64,000 bases of DNA from Combretum micranthum (GCA_024138025.1 JAMXBD010001593.1:248001-312000), one strand, 5' to 3'; counted from the first letter of the stretch, positions 24,926 to 36,970 are shown. A program made the numbers and translations. The notes: generated from the letters alone by a model not told the origin.

Positions 24926-25837
24926 ACCAATCCCGCAGTTTGTCATATTAAATGGCAAATTTTTAGCATGATGGAGGAGGAGACACTTACTGATTATAGG
25001 CGCCGACTCCGAGTCTTAGTAGAAGATTTGGCATTGTCTGGCATTACAAAGACCCTGGATGAAATTTTAGCACTTGGAAGAAAGGTTTACAACCCATGTT
25101 GAAGACTTGGTTGTTTTTAGTGGAAAGAGCTTTTCCAAATAATGGCACAGCAGTAGAGACCATCTACAGGTTTGAGAGATTGATCATCCAGAAGGGTGGA
25201 GGCATAGAGATTGAATATAGCCTTCATTGTGTCAGCCCGATCAGTGAGGCCTGATCTTCCAGACTTTAGGATCTGGATTCCTATTGGAGGTGATTGGATA
25301 TGCACATGATATCAGGTATGATCATGCCTTAGTTCGGGAGGATACTGCTCCTGATGATGAGTGGATGCTGACACATGTGATCAGAAGCCATCTTCCAGAA
25401 GTGTTTTAACAAACAGGCCCCCTATCATACCAGAAGATGAAGGTGAGATTCAGCCCATTAGGAGAGCAGCTAATAAAAGAAGACAAGCAGCTATGCAGAC
25501 CACAGTGGTTATGCAAAGTGTGACTACAGCCATGATAGATGAAAAAGAAGGTAAAAAGAGAAGGAGGGAAGCAGAAAAATTTGTCTCCAATTATAATTAT
25601 GCTCACTGGACTGGTACTGCTCATGGGGGGTGGATTGAGGAAGATGTGACACCTTCTGGTGATATGGAGAAACCTGCTACTAAAGGTATCCGGATGATGG
25701 ATACCAATCTGACTTTAGCACCACCAGGGGGTAGAGGGAGGATGGAGAGTGATGACAGTAGTTCAGAGGAGGAGGATCACTATCCACAGTTAGGCCCTCG
25801 GGAGAAGGGCAAGGGACCTCTGTACCCTAGCCCATAG
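24926..25837 (+). pseudogene. Extra leader ORF of element B, unknown function, broken
   Basis: Between the PBS and gag lies about 0.9 kb of coding-like sequence. An acceptor-like TTTTATTGTGTGCAG ends at 24925. Three stretches in shifting frames follow: one reading MEEETLTDYRRRLRVLVEDL (from about 24971), one from 25096 reading FLVERAFPNNG and FERLIIQKGGG, and an open 158-codon stretch (25361-25837) with a KKRRRE basic patch and an acidic SDDSSSEEEDHYPQLGP tail. I do not recognise the family. It is not gag, which begins at 26108-26126. No counterpart is evident in the A leader, and the C leader is truncated. It could be an additional element ORF or captured plant sequence. Confidence 0.45.
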
Positions 25838-26076
25838 AGTAGCTTTGATATATGCCTTGATAGACTATATACTAATGTACTGTTTTGAGGAACTTATTGT
25901 CATATAAATATGTAGTATGAAGCATGATAACCTTGAAATAGTGGTGAAGGAAAATAGAACTAGTGTTAGTGCAAATTTTGGATTGTACATAAAGCACTAA
26001 CTATATAATATTATGTGTGTTTTGATTATGAAATATGGATGTGAAATATGTATGATTACTTGTAATCTCTCTTTAG

Positions 26077-26125
26077 GTATGAGTTTTTTTTAATTAACTC
26101 AAGTAATATGTTTTATGATACTAGA
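26077..26125 (+). other. Immediate gag leader of B with acceptor-like site
   Basis: TCTCTCTTTAG ends at 26076, 50 bases before the gag ATG at 26126, and is a plausible acceptor for an LTR donor such as 23582. An alternative upstream in-frame ATG is at 26108. Confidence 0.35.
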
Positions 26126-27507
26126 ATGCCAAGAGGAAGAGGCAGAGGTAGAAATACAAGGATATCTGAGAATCCAACAAATGCTCCTCCACCACCTCAA
26201 AATCCATTAGAGGATGTGTTGAAAAACCTGCAACAACAAAATGAATTAATTTTGCAAGCTCTACAAAATATGCGAGCTACACATGCGGTACCTCCAACTG
26301 AAGTACCAGAAGCTCCTCCTGTGAATACTGGGAGGAATGAAAGATATACTACACCTGCTCAATTTCAAGAAAATGGACCGGTAAACCCCAATGAATCGGC
26401 GGCTGAGGTACAAGGACCAATAAGATATGAACCAGAACTACCACGCCACCACCATTGCGTCCTCAAAGAAATGTATTGCCTGAATTATCAAATGCAATCG
26501 GTACTTCGAAGGATTACCGGTAAGCCAGAGGAAGCTGAAGACTGGCTAGCTCAAATTGAACGATCTCTTGATGTATCCAGGTACCGGAAGCTTTAAAAGT
26601 ACCGTATGGAACTTATTTGCTCCGATTGAGAGCAGAGTTTTATTTCTTCTGGTGGAACTCTAAACAGAGGACATTGCCTCAACCCATCATTGGGAAACAT
26701 TCAAACAGGAATTTCTAAAAGAATACTTTCCCAGCAGTTTAAAGGCAAAGTACAGTACTGACCTGATGAATCTAACACAAGGCATTAAGACAATTGATGA
26801 ATACGAGCACGAATTCAATCGGTTACTTCAATTTGCACCAGATGCCTACAAAGATAGTGATGAATTAAAAAGGCAAACCTTCATGGCAGGATTAGAACCC
26901 AATTTTCAAAGGAGACTAGCCGAGTTTGAAATTTCAAACTTTGCAGCCATGGTTGAAAAAGCAAGAACCATTGAACGAGCCAAGAAATATGAAGTTGAAA
27001 GATATAAGAAACGGGGAATGACATTTGGTAAAAGAACATTTGAGGAGACAGGGACAAGCTTCGTTCCTAAGAAAAAGAGATTCTTTAAACCTATGGGAAA
27101 TGTGAAAAATAGGAATGTTGAAAATGTTTCGTGCTGGAAATGCAAGGGAGCTCATTACCCGAGGAATTGTCCACATCTACAACAAAAATGTTATTACTGT
27201 GGCGAAAGTGGACATATGGTTTTTGCATGCCCAAAGAAAAATAGTGCAACCTGTTTCATTTGTAAGAAAATTGGACATATAGCAACTCATTGTCCACAAC
27301 GAGTGAACGCAGTTGCTGGATCTTCCAATCCTAAAGGCATTGCCAATACAACTGGACCCAAAAATGGAAATGCTATGCTAGCAAAGCCATGACAGGCAAG
27401 GGTATATGCTATGCAGGGAACCCCAATTGAGGAAGGAGAAATAGAAGAAGAGGATGGAGAAAATGTGTGGGATGAAGCTGATCCAGACGATTACAGTCTC
27501 ATTGCAG
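26108..27507 (+). pseudogene. gag: Element B gag (capsid/nucleocapsid), frameshifted
   Basis: Gag forms the particle and binds element RNA. The start is ATG 26108 or, more likely, 26126 (MPRGRGRGR). An RG-rich N-terminus and a proline-rich linker are followed by the capsid region (PEEAEDWLAQIER; after a frame change near 26590, EYEHEFNRLLQFAPD). Three zinc knuckles follow in frame: CWKCKGAHYPRNC, CYYCGESGHMVFAC and CFICKKIGHIATHC. A TGA at 27390-27392 (possibly CGA to TGA) interrupts the same frame, which continues through an acidic tail (EEGEIEEEDGENVW) to DYSLIAG at 27507. A donor-like GT follows. Confidence 0.85.
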
Positions 27508-27614
27508 GTACTTGAATTATAATTAATTTGTTTATTTAAGTAGTTAATCGGTATAACCCTACTTAGATAACCAAATATTCTTGTAGAGAATAATAACCTG
27601 TGTTTAATAATTAG
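27508..27614 (+). other. Putative gag/protease intron of element B
   Basis: A 107-bp GT...AG segment (GTACTTGAAT to TAATAATTAG) separates the gag tail from protease. Removing it joins the two frames exactly, in phase 1, and makes the glycine codon that precedes the protease beta-strand. Element C has a different-sized GT-AG segment at the same codon, and A keeps the donor. Splicing is inferred; no transcript was seen. Confidence 0.6.
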
Positions 27615-28000
27615 GAACAATCCAATTGAAAGGTCAATCTGCTTATGCTTTATTTGATACGGGAGCAACACACTCTTTTATCAATACGGGTTTAGCAAGG
27701 AGACTGGAATATCCCATCGAGACCATGACTAAGGAACTAGGAGTTACTACACCCACGGGGGACTTAGTGATGGCTCGGGAAATAATGAAGGGATATCCAT
27801 TAGAAATTGGGGGACAGAAATCCTTGCTAACTTAATCTTGGTGGACCTCCAAAAATATGATGTTATCTTAGGTATGACATGGCTAACTGCTGCAAAAGCA
27901 AAAGTCGATTGTCGTCTTAAGACAATATCTTTTGTGAATAACCAAGGAGAAAGAAAAGAATTTAAGGGGAAGTCCTCAAGGAAGTCGAAGGCGGATAATG
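27615..28000 (+). pseudogene. Element B aspartic protease
   Basis: Retropepsin-like protease that would cleave the polyprotein. The active-site motif LFDTGATHSF is clear (around 27650-27680), and the downstream ILGMTWL flap/hydrophobic motif is present after a one-base frameshift near 27820. The C-terminal linker toward RT is open only in pieces. Protease lies directly downstream of the putative intron. Confidence 0.8.
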
Positions 28001-28153
28001 ACCATAGAAGGTGAAAATATGGATAGGAATCAAACGAAAGTATCCATGGTGAATGAGGACGAGTCCAAAAGACAGATGTTCATACTACCAGGGCAGTATG
28101 TGACTACCCAGAAGTTTTCCCGATGAGTTACCAGGCTTACCCCACATAGAGAG

Positions 28154-28784
28154 GTGGAGTTTTCAATTGATTTGATACCAGGAACCGAACCAGTATCAAA
28201 AGCTCCATATCGCATGGCACCAATAGAATTGAAAGAACTAAAGGTGCAATTACAAGAACTGATGGATAAAGGGTTCATCAGACCAAGCGTATCACCATGG
28301 GGAGCACCAGTATTGTTTGTCAAGAAAGACGGTTCAATGAGACTCTGTATTGATTATAGAGAATTAAACCGAGTAACTATTAAGAACAGATACCCTTTGC
28401 CCCGAATTGATGATCTTTTTGATCAATTAAAGGGAGCCAAGGTGTTTTCTCGAATTGATTTGAAATCTGGGTATCATCAAATCCGAATCAAGGCAGAAGA
28501 TATACCAAAACAGCATTCCGACTAGGTATGGTCATTATGAATTCCTAGTTATGCCATTTGGATTGACGAATGCACCTGCTGTTTTCATGGACTTGATGAA
28601 TCGCGTTTTCAAACCTTTATTGGATGTTTGTGTGATTGTCTTCATAGATGACATATTGATATACTCGGTTACAGAGGAACAACATGATGAACATTTAAGA
28701 ACCGTATTGCAAATACTACAAAGAACCAGCTTTATGCCAAGTTGTCCAAATGTGAGTTTTGGCTCAAAAGTATATCCTTTCTAG
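28154..28784 (+). pseudogene. Element B reverse transcriptase, one frameshift
   Basis: Ty3/gypsy RT. The fingers/palm segment carries [33 protein letters not shown] and [12 protein letters not shown]. After a frame break near 28515 come [12 protein letters not shown] and the catalytic FIDDILIYS (FIDD at 28641-28652, the YxDD-box equivalent). A second break near 28735 leads into the LSKCEFWL thumb and RNase H frame. All catalytic aspartates are present, so the breaks, not the active site, prevent expression as assembled. Confidence 0.9.
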
Positions 28785-29434
28785 GACATATTGTGTCAGG
28801 AGATGGAATTTCAGTTGATCCTGCTAAAATTAAGGCTATCGTGGAATGGAAAAGACCGGGAACTGTTACAGAGATACGAAGCTTCTTAGGATTGGCAGGA
28901 TACTATCGGAAATTTGTGCAGGACTTTTCGAGAATTGCACGACCACTGACACAATTAACCAAGAAGAATGAAAAATTCTTGTGGAATGAAAAACGTGAAT
29001 GGAGTTTCCAGGAGTTGAAAAAGAGACTGGTTTCTGCACCGATACTAGTTCTGCCCAATGACCAGGATCCTTACACTATTTATAGTGATGCATCCAAGAA
29101 TGGTTTGGGATGTGTATTAATGCAGAATGGAAAGGTGATAGCGTATGCTTCTAGACAGTTAAAACCCCATGAGGTGAATTACCCTACTCATGATCTAGAA
29201 TTAGCTGCTATTGTCTTTGCACTCAAAATTTGGCGTCATTATTTGTATGGGCAGAAGTGTGAAATATACACAGATCATCAGAGCTTGAAGTATATATTCA
29301 CCCAGAAGGAATTGAACATGAGGCAACGTAGATGGTTGGAATTAATCAAAGACTATGATTTAACCATCAATTATCATCCTGGTAAGGTGAATGCGGTAGC
29401 CGATGCTTTAAGCCGTAAAAATTATGGAGAATAG
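28742..29434 (+). CDS. Element B RT thumb/connection and RNase H
   Basis: An open stretch of 230 codons. The thumb/connection motifs [11 protein letters not shown] and [13 protein letters not shown] are followed by Ty3/gypsy RNase H with [10 protein letters not shown] (first Asp), [11 protein letters not shown] (Glu), IYTDHQSL (second Asp) and the C-terminal [10 protein letters not shown]. It degrades RNA in the RNA/DNA hybrid. It continues RT after the frame break near 28735 and ends at TAG (29432-29434). The spacer to integrase (29435-29690) is badly broken. Confidence 0.92.
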   Translation: MSKCEFWLKSISFLGHIVSGDGISVDPAKIKAIVEWKRPGTVTEIRSFLGLAGYYRKFVQDFSRIARPLTQLTKKNEKFLWNEKREWSFQELKKRLVSAPILVLPNDQDPYTIYSDASKNGLGCVLMQNGKVIAYASRQLKPHEVNYPTHDLELAAIVFALKIWRHYLYGQKCEIYTDHQSLKYIFTQKELNMRQRRWLELIKDYDLTINYHPGKVNAVADALSRKNYGE

Positions 29435-29689
29435 CCTCAATGTTGACAGAACAGAAAGAACTCATTAGGGAATTTGAAAATTTAAAGTTGGAATTTTCAT
29501 ACAAGGTTTGGACGCAGAATTAACAGCTTAACCTTGGAACCCACTTTACTACAACGAATAAAAGAGGCTCAAAGAAAGGATGAAGAACTCCAGGCAATCA
29601 TCAAAAGGTATCACAAGGGAAATATAAGGACTTTCAAATAGATGAAAATGGAGTATTAAATGAATAAAAGATTGTGTGTACCACATGAT

Positions 29690-30600
29690 GAAAGTTTGAG
29701 GAAAGAAATAATGAATGAAGCACACTATTCTGGATATACCGTACACCCGGTGAAACTAAGACCTATCAAGAGCTGAGAAGTGCATATTGGTGGAACGGGA
29801 TGAAAAATGATATTGCTCAATTCGTGGCCAGATGTGAAATATGTCAGAGGGTAAAAGCGGAACATCAAAAACCAGGGGGATTGTTGAAACCATTGTCTAT
29901 TCCAGAATGGAAATGGGATCAAATATCTATGGATTTTGTAAGTTCGTTACCCAAGACAAGTGCAGGTTATGATGCTATTTGGGTTATTGTGGATAGACTC
30001 ACTAAATCAGCCCATTTCTTACCAATCAATATGACCTATCCCTTGGAGAAGTTGGCCCGGTTGTATTTAAAGGAAATTGTGAGACTACATGGGATACCAG
30101 CTAATATAGTGTCAGATCGAGATCCACGGTTTGTTTCTAGATTCTGGCAAGGATTACAAAAAGCATTGGGAACTCAGTTGAGGTTTAGTACGGCCTATCA
30201 TCCCCAGACCGATGGACAAACAGAAAGAACAATCCAAACAATGGAGGACATGTTGAGATCATGCATCTTGGAATTTAAAGGAAATTGGGATCAACATTTG
30301 CCACTAGTGGAATTTGCATACAATAATAGCTACCATTCTAGTATAGGGATGCCACCCTATGAAGCTTTATATGGTAGAAAATGTCGATCTCCGTTATTCT
30401 GGGATAATTTGGAAAAAGTACTAGTTGGACCCGAACTGATTCAAGAAACAATCAACAAAGTTTCAGTGATAAAAAGAAGGATGAAAGAAGCCAGATAGAC
30501 AGAAAAGCTGGGCAGATTTGAAAAGAAGGGAACTTGAATTTAAGAAGGAGAACATGTTTACCTGAAAGTAAGTCCAATAAAAAGTCTTCATAGCAGACAA
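29690..30600 (+). CDS. Element B integrase
   Basis: The HHCC zinc-binding domain ([12 protein letters not shown], then CEICQ) spans about 29690-29850, with a frame break near 29750. The open core (29800-30498) holds the catalytic triad: Asp in WDQISMDFV, Asp in VSDRDPRF and Glu in DGQTERTIQ. It is followed by [19 protein letters not shown], typical of chromovirus integrases. Integrase inserts the cDNA into chromatin in the nucleus. The core is intact, while the linker after 30498 has a TAG. Confidence 0.92.
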
Positions 30601-30990
30601 GTAAAAGGAAAATTAAGTCCTAGATATAGGACCATTTGAAATACTGGAACGAGTGGGAAATCTGGCATATCGTCTTGCATTGCCACCCAAACTATCTGGT
30701 ATACATAATGTTTTTCATGTATCGGTACTAAGGAAATATGTACCAAATCCAGATAAGATTGTTGAGCTGGAACCACTTGACCTGAAAGAGAATTTGACTT
30801 ATGAAAAGCACCCTATCCGGTCCTAGACAAGAAAGTACAAGTCCTCAGAAATAAAGAAATCCACTACGTCAAAGTACTATGGGATCCTCGACTGAAGAAG
30901 TAACTTGGGAGTTAGAAGAGGAAATCAAAAGAATTATCCACAGCTGTTCGAATATCCAGGTACGCTCTCAAGCTTTGAGGACAAAGCTTA
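30601..30990 (+). pseudogene. Element B integrase C-terminus with chromodomain
   Basis: Across three short frames one reads [36 protein letters not shown] and then a chromodomain: [30 protein letters not shown]. This GPF/HxVFHVS arm followed by a chromodomain is the hallmark of plant chromoviruses and is thought to target integration to marked chromatin. Single-base breaks lie near 30610, 30820 and 30890. Element C carries the same region intact. Confidence 0.85.
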
Positions 30991-30992
30991 TT

Positions 30993-31008
30993 TTAAGGGG
31001 GGAGAAAA
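30993..31008 (+). other. Polypurine tract of element B
   Basis: TTAAGGGGGGAGAAAA lies directly before the 3' LTR TG and would prime plus-strand synthesis. Confidence 0.9.
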
Positions 31009-34000
31009 TGTAAACCCCGAAACTTCCACCATATGATATACAACCCTAGATTAGAAATTATGGGTTGACTAGTAACCTTAAGAATTAATTAGAAACTCTA
31101 ATTAGATAGATACTTTAAATTTGATCGGTTTAGGACTCATAGATTTATAAAAAACTTTGACCTCAAGTGATTCCAAAAACAAGATTTAGTATTCGAGTTA
31201 ATAATTCAGGTTTGATCAAAGGAAACTTCCAATCCTAAACCCGAATCTTTGTCAAACAGACAGAATATATAGGAAAACCTAATATGAATATCAAGTGATT
31301 ATCTTAGTATTCAATAGAGCTTTGGAATTAAACCAAGGTATAGTAATGAACCTATACTTGCATTGAAACCCTAAAATTTGAGAATATTAGTTAGTAGTAA
31401 ACTACATTGATAAGATTTCATAGTGAGTATCCAAATCTAAAATGTATAACTAGTATAGCCTATATATTAGTAGCTTTATTACATAAATGATTCAATAGAG
31501 TTGTAGTTGGAAAATTGTGTTCTTAGGATAAACTGTTAGGATTATAAATACCCAATAAAAACATAAATTGATATATAACTTGAAATCTAGACTTCAAATA
31601 TAGAATTGAATCATACCAATAACCAAATTAGGGTTTTCTAAAGCCCTTGGAGTCTGAAACGAAAATTGACCCGAAAAGCTTTTCAAACTCAAATCGCGTG
31701 GGATAAATTTTTCTTAAACAATTAGATACGTATTATTAAAGTTTAAATTTGTACTTTTTGTTAAACTAAACACTTCATAGGATTCATTAAAGACCTTTGT
31801 ATATATATACTTACATATATAAGCTAAAATATACCCTAATATTGTATTAAACTACCCGAAAACCTAACTAAATAATAGTTAATATATATATAATATATAT
31901 ACATCATCCTGGCTTGCTGGAGACGATTAATTTATGTTTTGGAGGGCTGAGATCTCTTGAATTTGGTGAGCCGAATTTCCTCCATTATTTGTGTAAAAGT
32001 CAATACAAATCTTCTCCAAAGCAAATGAAAACATGACAGATCACCATGCCTTAATGACAAACAAACAAAGGACCAAATGGACAACAAAACAAGGCAATTC
32101 GTTTAGTCGGGGGAACACACTGGAATGTGTACTAGGTTATATATATATATATATGCAAACGAACTCGGTTGGAGAAGCAAACGATTCCAAATTCTCAAAC
32201 CTTCCAGAACTCATCCATAGCTTATTAGGAGTCGAACAAAGCCAGGAACCAATTTTTAAACCATCGCATCCCCAGTTCGAAATTTCGAACAGAAACCCTA
32301 GAAAACGTGAAAAACGAGCTCGAGGTAAGTGATGTTATTCCGAATTTTCTTTGAGTTTTAAGGATTGCTACTAACTCTTAGACATCTTAGGAAGCTAACC
32401 AAGGTAGCTGGAAGCTTCGAATTTCATCGGAACGTCACAACGAAGGTAATCTTTCCAAACCCTAGCCGAGCTTGATGATCCAAATTTACGATGAACATGT
32501 TGTTTATATCTAGTTTTTCTTGGATATTTAGGCTTCTAATGTTCCTAGGAGTATTTAGAAAAAATCCCGACGTTTAACGTCGGATTCGCATTTTGCCGCG
32601 GCTCATCGGGGAAGACGATGAACAGTGCTCCCCCGATGAGCACGGGCTGGGTACACGGCGTGTACACCCCGTGTACCTCTCGGCCAAATTTAAAAAAAAA
32701 AAAAAAAGAAAAGAAAAACGAATCTAAATATATATATATAATAAATATTAATATAAGTAATTCTGGAGTTTTTAATATTTTTCCTGCATTTATTCATTTT
32801 CTGGAATAGTAATAATAATATTATAATAATAAATCCGAATTTATTTATTTAAATCCAAAAACAAAATTTTTTCTGACTTTATTAAATGTAGAATGTTTTA
32901 ATACTTAATCTATTATTATTAATCCAAAAAGAAGTTTTTGAAATATAAATTACCTAAGTAAGTAATTTTCGGATAATAAGTTTCTAATTATAATTATTAA
33001 TAATCTTTTTATTATTAAAAGAATTTTTGTTAAATTTTCGAAAATATTATTAAAAATAATATGAAGGTAAGACTAAAATTACTTTAACTAAATATAAGAC
33101 CATTAGTATAATTCTTAATGTGATAAAATATAATTATTCCATCCAATTTATTTTCGGAAATTGAATTATTATTATATTTATTAATATTGTTATTTTTATT
33201 GTCATTATGTTATTATTATTATTGTTATTATTACTATTGTTATTATTATTATTGTTATTATTGTTGTTATTAGTATTATTGATAGTATAATTATTTTAGT
33301 ACTATTATTGATGTTAATTATTAATGTTTTTACGATTTTCGAAAAGAGGAAAATAAATTCGAAAATAGTTATTACTAAGTTAATAAATTCTTTATTAGTG
33401 AATATGTTTTCATAAAAAGATATATATGTATAAATTATGAGTTAGTAAATATTAAGTATATACTAGAATAGCTATATGAAAACAGATAACAATGGAAATT
33501 TAAATACTCCAAATTTGTGAGCATAGAAGTATCTATATTCTATAAGAAAAATTTATTAAGTAATTTAAAAGAAAATTGATATATTTAGGCAATAAAAATG
33601 AATTAATGAAGTTATTAACTTTTCAAATACCCAATTGATCGATTCACATATCCAACCAGAACCAATACAATAAAACCGTGGGTGCAAAGATTTAGAACTT
33701 AAAGCTATTTCAAAAGAATTAGCTAAGAATAAAACAAATACCCAACCCACCATTAGGACATTTAAGTATTCTTAGAAACTAAATTATATAGTCTAGGAAT
33801 TTTTAATCTTTATATTGTCTATCTCAATAGGTGACTCGGGTATTGGGGAGGACCTACCTGAAGATTACTACGATTAACTAGGATGGGCAGGTGAGTGATT
33901 CAGTCTTATTACATTGGTTGTGCTTGTACTAGTATGAACCTTCAATAAAAAGATAATGAAAATTGATGATCTGTTTAAAATATGAAAGTTGTGGATTGTA

Positions 34001-35016
34001 TTCCATTGATTGCCATGTCACTCTAAAACAAGTGATAACACAATTGCCTGTATCTAGATAATGTTTGTATATATAATGAATTGTCTGTATTGGTTGATCA
34101 CCCTAAATTGACTAATAACTCCTGGTACCATAATGAAAAATAATCATGCATTACATACTATGCATAAAAAGCATTGAGTAAGTGGTAGCCTACTACGTGT
34201 TAGATTCTCGGATCTCTGGTAATGCTTGAATTATCTAGGCCAGAGAGCTAGTAGTTAATTGCAAGATTACTTTTGTTCTGTTAATACCATAGGAACTACA
34301 TGGTAAACGAAGGACGCCGCTTATGGTATTACTTGAGAATAACTAACACTTAATGGAGTTTCTAAAGCTAAACAGGAAATAAATAATGAAACATGATAAG
34401 TATAAAGAGATAACTAAATTGAGATTGTTATTTCCTGAAAGCTTAAGTATCTCCTGGGTAGGTGGACCATAGATTGTGATCCTTCAACCCGATGGGGGGT
34501 AAATCTTCATCCTGTTTGGATTCCGGGTTATCCAAGCTTGTAATGTTCATTTGTGTGATTGCTGCATTTCATATGATTGTTAAATAACTTGTATGTTATG
34601 TGTAATAAATATGGTTACTCACTGAGCTCGTGTTTTAGCTCACACTCCCACAGTCCTTTCAGGTTCACTCTGCGACCGTGGCTCATTACTAGCAGGAGCA
34701 TGGTCCCGTAAGAGACTAGAAGCCAGAAGTTTAAAGTTTAGTATAGAATTAGAATATCTATATCTGTAGTAGTCTTATGGTGCATGTAATGTGCATTAGA
34801 ATCATCAGTTAAGGTTGTAAGGAATTCTGAAGCATATGATTGTAATATAGTAGTTGTAATAGTTGTTTACTAATTTACATATTATGTATGTTTGTTTATT
34901 CCATCCAAGCAACTAAAAAATGTTTTTGAAAATCATGTCACTCCTAGAAGGTAACCTAATATTGATAATCAGTGGTTTCTTGATTGTTATTATTAGAATA
35001 CCCTCGGGGCGTGACA
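31009..35016 (+). repeat. Element B 3' LTR, 4.0 kb
   Basis: Collinear with 20686-24718 over its full length, with the same TG and CTCGGGGCGTGACA ends. The differences I compared are mainly one-base insertions and deletions, plus a few substitutions. It repeats the CTCGAG/GTAAGT donor (32325), the ATT microsatellite (about 33170-33295), and the exon-like island (33831-33890) with its micro-ORF (33883-33894). Confidence 0.93.
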
Positions 35017-35146
35017 AACATCAACAACAGACAATATATAATTCCATATAACCCATCATACATAACGATTTTTATCTTCGCCTATACTACTAATGCCACT
35101 ATCAATACAATCACAAACATTAATTGAGAGTGGAAGTAATACTCAC

Positions 35147-35215
35147 TCGGCCATGGTTCGCCGGTCTTTTAGTAATAGTAATCGGGTGATAACGTATCAT
35201 CTTGCTCGGGATCAC
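35147..35215 (-). promoter_or_regulatory. LTR C exon-like island with splice-like borders
   Basis: On the - strand, TTGGTAG ends at 35216 and GTGAGT begins at 35146, leaving a 69-nt island. ATG GCC GAG TGA is at 35143-35154. The arrangement is identical to the solo LTR at 55497-55566. Confidence 0.55.
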
Positions 35216-36910
35216 CTACCAATTAAGAACAACCTAATAAGAATCTCATCACTAAATTAATTCAAGCTATGCATCTAAACTACATGGAATCGGAATTCTC
35301 GCTATTTGCGGAAGCTTCGACTTAAAACGGCCATAACTTAGTCATTTTAACTCGGAATTTCGCAAATTTTATATCGATGTCTATCTACTTCAAAAGATCT
35401 ATCTATTTATAGTATTATTTTCAAGTTTTGAAAACATTAAGGTCAAAGAACAGTGGGATAAGTTCTGTTCTGTAACTTTTCCAATTCCGAAAAGTTGTTT
35501 CGCATTTGATAAAAAATGTTCCTAGTTGATGATTCATGTATAGATGGTATATGAATGAATTCCTAATATGAATATCATGTAATGAGCTCAATATATGCAT
35601 GGTTTTGATGATCTTTGATGATGAACTTTTTATGAACTTCTATTTATCAAGAATTCTATGATGATCACTTATGCAAGCTATTCTTTCCAACTTTATAATT
35701 TCCTAGGATTTTTATGATTATTCTTGGAATTTACTTACCATCCAAATAAAATGAGTTCTCAAATCTATACTAAATCATGACCTTCATTTATGCATAAAAT
35801 CTACATTTTCATTGGGTAAATATGTTTTTAAACACGCTACTCACAAAAATCCGAATTTTGTAAATTTCCTTTTCTTGCATTTTCTTTATTGGAGACTTGT
35901 TTAATGCATCAAAAATTGAAGCTTCATTATATCTATTATCTAAAGACTCCATTTAAACTCATAAAACATGCCATCTAAGCTTGGATACCAAGTGTTTATG
36001 GAGGCATCATCCTAAAATACGAATTTGACCATTAATATCTATATCAATATTTTCATTCTAGTCTTCACTACTTGTTTTACATTTTTCTTATGCCTAAACT
36101 CATCTAAACTTATGAAAATCACTCCTCAAGGACATCTATTACATACACCTTCCATTTTCTATGAAAATATGAGTTTTAAAGTGGTTTTGGTGGTCTTTAA
36201 AAATAGGGTTCCAAAATCATCCGAATATTCAACTAAACATTTCTAACCAAATATTTTCCTTTCAAGTTTCTTGTCTTTTATACATGTATCTACCATCTAA
36301 CCTATCTATACATAAACAAGGCTACCTTTTTATGATCATCAATGCATGAAAATCAAAATAACATATGAACATAAATGTAGATGAAATGTGGATGTCTAAG
36401 CATTAGATCTACTAAATATAATGCATGAATCATGAGTTTCATGGCATGAACATAAATATCTATGCATGATCTCTACTTTAAACGCATGAAAAAGGTGATA
36501 TTTCAACAAAAACTCATTTAAACACTAGACCCATATCTTGTGATGGCTTGATATTCTTGTACAAATGTTTTCATGTCCCTAACATATGCTCATTGGGATT
36601 AAATAATGAAAACACACAAGAATAGCTTTGCCATTGCAGATTTGGTAAGAATGAAGCTTGAAATCAACATCAATAGAAGATTAAGTAGAAAAGAAGAGGA
36701 TTTGAGCTTGTGTTGTGAGTGTGAGAGAGAGGAGAGTCACGGCACACTTAGAGGGAGAGAAGAGAGTTTTTATCTTTGGTAAAAATTTGAACAAGTGAAG
36801 AATGAGGAGAGAAGAGATGAAAAAGGTGTTATATATGAATAGATTAGGGTTTGTAAATGAATAAAAATAACAAAAACAAAACAAATGAGAGGGGGAAAGG
36901 GGGTGGGGTC

Positions 36911-36917
<7 letters not shown>

Positions 36918-36970
<53 letters not shown>
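36918..36970. repeat. 53-base poly-G tract in LTR C
   Basis: An uninterrupted G run on the + strand (C on the element strand), followed by (TG)n. The solo LTR has shorter broken G runs at 57272-57298, and LTR H has a C-rich GCGCCCCCCC (63721-63730), each close upstream of the LTR TATA box. Its length may be inflated by assembly. Confidence 0.85.

Larger units (their letters stand above)
20686..35016 (+). mobile_element. Element B: complete Tekay-like Ty3/gypsy retrotransposon
   Basis: A 14.3-kb element with two LTRs (20686-24718 and 31009-35016), an initiator-Met primer-binding site, a leader with extra coding-like sequence, gag, protease, RT, RNase H, integrase with a chromodomain, and a polypurine tract. 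It lies inside the 3' LTR of element C. The empty-site sequence is preserved in the C-family solo LTR near 55366-55425. The flanking duplication is imperfect (ACACA on the left, AACA on the right). The LTR copies differ mostly by one-base indels, so this is the youngest insertion in the window. Chromodomain and integrase motifs favour the Tekay/Del clade of chromoviruses. Confidence 0.93.
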
